Shown in pieces: positions 60,311 through 64,000 of a stretch of 64,000 nt of DNA (position 1 is the first letter of the stretch; each line of letters starts with the position of its first letter). Made by a program: the position numbers and the translations under genes. Source of the DNA: Thermogymnomonas acidicola JCM 13583 (lineage in GTDB: Archaea > Thermoplasmatota > Thermoplasmata > Thermoplasmatales > Thermoplasmataceae); contig NZ_BBCP01000002.1 of assembly GCF_001316105.1 (NCBI RefSeq), forward strand, positions 124,001 to 188,000. Reading direction: 5' to 3'. The notes beneath the pieces were generated by a model. That model had not been told where the DNA came from. It searched no databases and saw only the letters and a program-made list of their open reading frames with translations.

Positions 60311-61543
60311 ATGGCCACAAGCTTCTTTGAGGGCTTCAACCGGAACGTCTCCATAATTGCCCTGGGCAGGGTGCTGCGCAGCTTCTACTTTGGCTTCGTG
60401 GCTTCATCCTGCCACTCTACCTGAAGCACATAGGGTTCAGTGTGGTGCAGATAGGCCTCTACGCACTGGTGGCAACCGTGGCCAGTTCCGTGCTGGTGCT
60501 CCTCTCTGGCTTCCTGGGTGACCTCATCTCCAGGAAGAAGACCTACATTGCGATGTCCTCGCTCTCGTTCTTCCTCTTCCTGATACTCCTCACCACCACT
60601 GACCACGCCATAGTCTTCCTCTCTTCCATATTTGGCATGACCTTCAGTGCCATGGGAGGTGGGGGGGCCGGTGGGGGGGCCGGTGGCACCTCTCATGACA
60701 GCAATGGTTGCGGAGAGTGTGGAGAGGAACAGGACAAACGTCTACTCAAGGCTGACGAGCCTGGCCACCATAGCTGCAGTCGCAGGTGCCGCCTTCTCCT
60801 CTGTGGTCTCCTCAGTTGTGCCCGACTATTACCACCTCCTCTTCCTGGTCGCGATGGTACTGAACGCTGTTTCCATTCTGTTCTCCCTCTTCCTCACAGA
60901 GAGGAGGGATAGGGTGGAGAAGGCGACAAGGCAGGATATCATACCGAGGAAGTCGGGCAGGAACATACTCTTCATCTCTCTCAGCGGTGCCTTCGGCAGC
61001 GTTGGCCTTGGCATGGTGATACCCCTCATCTCGCTCTGGTTCAAGATGGAGAGCCTCTCAACACCCGAGATATCGGTGATATTCGATATATCCTACATCG
61101 CTGCCGCAGTGCTTGTGAACTTCTCTCCCTACTTCGAGAGGCGCATAGGTATGATCAACAGCGTTGTGCTCTTCAGGATACTGGGCAGCGTGCTCCTCGT
61201 CTTCATACCCTTTCTCCCCGCCATGGGAGCGGCGGCCATATACATACTCCGCACCGGGTTCTACCAGATGGCTCTCCCCATAAGGCAGAACTTCTCCATG
61301 ACTGTCTTCGCGGCGGAGGAGAGGTCCAGGGGCAGCAGCCTCACCGGCCTTTCCAGGCGCCTGCCCTACGGCTTTGCCACCACAGCCGGGAGTGTCCTCC
61401 TCGCATCTGGCATGTACCTTGCCCTCTTCCTGACAGCAGGAACCGTGTCGCTCCTTGACCCTATCCTCTATTACCTGTTCTTCCACGGCAGGGAGAGGAG
61501 GGGTGCCGTGTCGGACGCAGCGGCAGCACCCCCCCAGCAGTGA
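60311..61543 (+). CDS. MFS transporter
   Basis: About 410 residues, 12 helices. ATG 60311 (MATSFFEGFNRNVSIIALGR) follows TGATATAAAATAAC. Segments: FILPLYLKHIGFSVVQIGLY, LSGFLGDLISRKKTYIAMSS (motif A type loop), AIVFLSSIFGMTFSAMGG, then after a glycine-rich break near 60660-60690 PLMTAMVAESVERNRTNVYS, ATIAAVAGAAFSSVVSS, NILFISLSGAFGSVGLGMVI, INSVVLFRILGSVLLVFIPF and FAAEERSRGSSLTGLSRRLP. A short tandem duplication of the unit ggccggtggggg lies in the broken zone. Breaks near 60400 and 60680. Substrate unknown; the RGSSLTGLSRRLPYGFATT region is typical of drug or sugar efflux MFS proteins. Confidence 0.75.
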
Positions 61544-61551
61544 ACCCCCCC

Positions 61552-62616
61552 TCACACCAGGACCAGGTCGTGGGTGAGGCGGTTCAGGTCCCTCTGCCCT
61601 CTCTCGGTGACGAGGACCATGTCCTCTATCCTTATGCCGAACCTGTCCTGCACGTAAACGCCCGGCTCAACGGTCACAACGTTGCCCGGCCTCAGGTACT
61701 GCGTGTTGTTGCTGTCCAGGTACGGGGGCCTCGTGCACCTCCAGGCCTATCCCGTGGCCTGTCCTGTGTATGAAGTACCTACCAAGGCCGTATCTCTCAA
61801 TGGCGTTCCTGGTAAGGCTGTCCACCTGGCTCCCTGTCCTCTCCGGTGACACCGACGACACGCCTACCGACTGCGCCTCCATGACCGCAAGGTACGAGGA
61901 GTAGAACATGTCATCGGGCTTTCCTGTGTAGAGCGTCCTGGTCGTGTCTGAAGCGTAGCCCCCCCTGTACCTGCAGCCGAAGTCCACGACTATGCACTCC
62001 CCCCCCTCTTCAGCCGCCTGTTCCCCCCCGGCCTGTGGTGGGGGGGGTTTGCTGCGTTCTCACCGAAACACACTATGGTGCTGAACGACGGCCCGTCCGC
62101 ACCGTTCGCCCTGAACCTGTCCTCCAGGTACCTGGCCAGGTCCGCCTCCGTCATGCCCTCCTGGATGTGGTCTAGGAGGTCTCTGAACGACCTCTCCGCT
62201 ATGGATACAGCCATGGACATGGCCTCAAGCTCCTCACTGTCCTTCACGGAGCGCATTTCACTCACAATGTCGTCCACCAGGCCCTCAGGCCTCAGGCCGA
62301 GCCTCACCACATGCGAGTAAGGTATCTTCCCCCCCTGTACCAGGACTGGCCTGCCCCTGACCCTCTCCGCCACCATCCTGAACGGGTCCTGGCCGTCGTG
62401 CCATACGATCCTCTCCATGCCCAGGTCGCGTGTCTCACCGTCGTGGAGGGATGGGACGACGAGCAGTGGTTCTTCAGAGACGACGAGGGCCACCAGGCGC
62501 TCCATGCCCTCCATGTAACGGCCGGTGAAGTAGTATATGTCCATTGGGTCAGTGATAACCGCGCATGAGCCGTCTAGCCTGTCCTTGAGCCGCCTCAAGC
62601 GTGCTGAGTGGTCCAT
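61552..62616 (-). CDS. M24B metallopeptidase (Xaa-Pro dipeptidase/aminopeptidase)
   Basis: About 350 residues. The N-terminal creatinase-like domain runs from MDHSARLRRLKDRLDGSCAV and ITDPMDIYYFTGRYMEGMER. The pita-bread catalytic domain shows all five metal ligands in order: Asp in VVDFGCRYRG, Asp in YASDTTRTLY, His in HRTGHGIGLEVHEAP, Glu in VVTVEPGVYVQD and Glu in GIRIEDMVLVTE. NPHHRPG is displayed as NPPHHRPGG because of runs near 62041 and 62025. Breaks near 61995 and 61727. ATG 62616 has GGTGAT four bases upstream. It cleaves Xaa-Pro bonds, completing breakdown of imported peptides. Five bases after the hyuB stop. Confidence 0.87.
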
Positions 62617-62621
62617 AACAA

Positions 62622-64000
62622 TCACCTGTAACCGTAAAGCGCGTCCCTCTCCTTCAACTCTTCCGGCCTCTCTTCCTCGTTCCCGTAGCCTCCCCCCCCG
62701 CCACCGGTGACTATCTCCACCGTCTCGCCTTTTCCGAGGGGATAGCCGACACATTCGCCAACTTCTTTCCCCCCCCTATAACGACGTAGTTCGGCGTCCC
62801 CCCCTCCCCCCCCGGGTTCCCCCCCACGGCGGGTGCAGGGACCTGTTCATGGCAGCGGTGAAGAATGCCGGAACGAGCACCCTGTACACCTTCCTTATGC
62901 CGAAGCCACCCCCCTGTACTTTCCCCCCCTCCCTGACCCGTCCTTAACGTTAAGCGAGAACTCCTCCACCCTTATCGGGTAGTTCCTCTCGATCACCTCC
63001 ACCGAAGAGCAGTACGTCTCACCGTCAGCCAGTGAGACCAGGCGCTCTCGCCATCACCGCTCTCTGTGGCACCCCCCCCAGCCACCCGGGTTAGGCTCCA
63101 CCAGGACGAAACCCTTCCCGTTGACGTCCCTGCCGGCCACTATATCTGCAGCAACGCTGAGGAAGTGGCCCATGGAGAGCCTGTCAGGGAATACCGGGGG
63201 CCAGGGCCTTCCAGACAGCGTCCGCAGCATAGGTTGTTGTCTCCCAGTAGACGCCGACGGGAGCTGGCTTCTCCGCGCTCAGTATGGTCGAGCGCGGCAC
63301 CCTTATGTCCAGGGGCCTCACCAGCCCCCCCTGGTTGTAGTCCGCGTGGGGGTCGACCACCGCCACGTAGACCGACCTGGCTGCGGAGACAGCGCCCGGG
63401 AGGGTCGTGTTTATCGATTCCATCACCTGCGGCGGGACGCCGGTGAACTCCACCTCCACCCTCGGCTCCCCCCCTCCAGGCCTTATCCTAACCGTGCAGC
63501 CGAACTCCATGCCGTTGTCCAGCACCTCCCTGGATGTGTAAGTGCCCTGCGGGAATGTGGCGATCCTCTGCCTGGCCATTTCCTCCGACCTCCTCATTAC
63601 CTCCGAGGACATGGGCCCGAACTCGAAGCCCTTCGATCTCAGGAGACCCGAAAGCCTGGAGGCACCCTTCCTGAGGGACGCTATCATGGCCATTATGTCA
63701 CCCTCAACCACATCCGGCACCCTGCTGTTCTCAACCACCATGCCTATTATATCGCTGTCCACCTCGCCTCCCCCCCTCACCACCTTCACAGGTGGTACCT
63801 GGATGCCCTCCTGGTAGACCTCCCTGTTATCAGGCTCCAGCTGCCCACTGAGTTGCCGCCAATATCGTTCAGGTGCCCCCCCTTGCAGACGCAGAACGCT
63901 ACCAGGCCGTCATCGAACACTGGCATGACGAAGCCCATGTCGTTCAGGTGGGTGCCCGTGAGGTATGGGTCGTTCGTCATCACAACATCGCCCTCCTCCA
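62622..64000 (-). CDS. hyuB: Hydantoinase B / oxoprolinase subunit (N-terminus beyond right edge)
   Basis: At least 455 residues present. Near the right edge: VVMTNDPYLTGTHLNDMGFV and MPVFDDGLVAFCVCKG then GHLNDIGGNSVGSW, the HyuB metal and substrate boxes. Further along: IIGMVVENSRVPDVVEGDIM, SREVLDNGMEFGCTVRIRP, VEFTGVPPQVMESINTTLPG, ADYNQGGLVRPLDIRVPRST and, after many breaks between 63180 and 62700, RNYPIRVEEFSLNVKD, GKEVGECVGYPLGKGETVEI and RPEELKERDALYGYR. HyuB with HyuA opens 5-membered cyclic amides such as hydantoins or 5-oxoproline with ATP. HyuA is expected just to the right. Same operon as the M24 peptidase. Confidence 0.85.

Larger units (their letters stand above)
1..64000. repeat. 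Window-wide excess of G7/C7 tracts
   Basis: Runs of exactly seven G or C recur through the whole window, in genes, in the tRNA and between genes. Counting 9961-15660 by eye gives 19 runs of seven, one of six (11064-11069) and none of eight. A random sequence of this composition should fall off with length and give well under one such run per kb. A few runs of eight exist (5602, 16725, 21383, 48528). Where a conserved motif fixes the expected length, most runs are three bases too long (expected 4 read as 7, or 5 as 8) and the frame survives with an extra Gly or Pro. Other runs are off by one or two bases and break the frame. This is an observation about the sequence as given; the cause is discussed in the findings. 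Confidence 0.9.

Noticed and set aside
60655-60690. 12-bp tandem repeat in the last MFS gene
   Set aside because: It lies in a glycine-rich membrane segment exactly where the frame is broken by two G7 runs, so it is probably part of the run-length problem rather than a real repeat.
1-64000. CRISPR array to go with cas1
   Set aside because: No regularly spaced direct repeats of 23-37 bases were seen anywhere in the window.
1-64000. Programmed frameshifting or phase variation at the G/C runs
   Set aside because: The runs are far too many, hit housekeeping genes, a tRNA and spacers alike, and many fall at positions where family motifs show the extra bases should not exist. A technical or mutational cause fits better.

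Overview
The window is most likely a chromosomal segment of an acidophilic, heterotrophic archaeon of the Thermoplasmata (Thermoplasmatales-like). Support: TATA boxes about 25 nt upstream of leaderless start codons, a TrmB-family regulator, two HTH_10 (bacterio-opsin-activator type) regulators, archaeal-type PheS, a fused gamma-delta pyruvate:ferredoxin oxidoreductase subunit, a GTP-type PEP carboxykinase, a secreted glutamic (G1) acid peptidase, and a tRNA-Pro gene without encoded CCA. The species is not identifiable from sequence alone. First genes of transcription units tend to be leaderless; downstream genes tend to carry GGTGAT or GGAGGTGATC Shine-Dalgarno sites. || The sequence itself has a striking anomaly. 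G/C homopolymers of exactly seven (a few of eight) occur at about 3-4 per kb, while runs of six are nearly absent. Conserved motifs (tRNA-Pro D-arm, ABC ATPase motifs, a radical SAM Cys cluster, PEPCK, DnaJ-type zinc ribbon, PheS) show that most of these runs should be three bases shorter; runs that appear to have changed by one or two bases break reading frames. About three dozen genes are therefore split in the raw sequence. They are annotated here as single genes with frameshifts noted. A consensus or sequencing artefact is the likeliest cause. || Layout. 1-271: N-terminal part of trehalose synthase TreY. 272-4923: AT-rich island abutting tRNA-Pro, with a glycosyltransferase pseudogene, a transposase remnant, a stand-alone Cas1 whose stop overlaps the start of a TylF-type methyltransferase, and a remnant sharing the Cas1 C-terminal helix-turn-helix tail. 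5164-8935: MMPL/RND transporter and secreted G1 peptidase. 9206-15591: HTH_10 regulator followed by a complete peptide-type ABC importer with a fused double ATPase. 15766-25705: B12-binding radical SAM protein, SDR, SRPBCC protein, isochorismatase-like protein, NCS1 permease, penicillin-acylase-type hydrolase, membrane proteins and a secreted phosphoesterase. 25960-33675: FGGY sugar kinase, S1P-lyase-like PLP enzyme, SCP2-like plus TPP enzyme pair, MFS transporter and TrmB regulator. 33717-41625: leftward operon of a CUT1 sugar ABC importer plus two six-hairpin glycosidases, divergent from a second HTH_10 regulator (41974-42655). 42800-48244: PEP carboxykinase and the POR operon, the pyruvate/PEP node. 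48290-54998: FAD-linked lactate/glycolate oxidase, a three-gene surface cluster, pheS and an acyl-CoA synthetase. 55000-64000: ABC-2 exporter, small zinc-ribbon membrane protein, two MFS exporters, a two-HTH regulator, and an M24 peptidase/hydantoinase B pair running off the right edge. || Functionally the window describes an organism that secretes acid-stable hydrolases, imports peptides and oligosaccharides through dedicated regulated ABC systems, breaks glycans internally, and feeds pyruvate/PEP metabolism through POR and PEPCK. The odd piece is the Cas1-methyltransferase island at tRNA-Pro.
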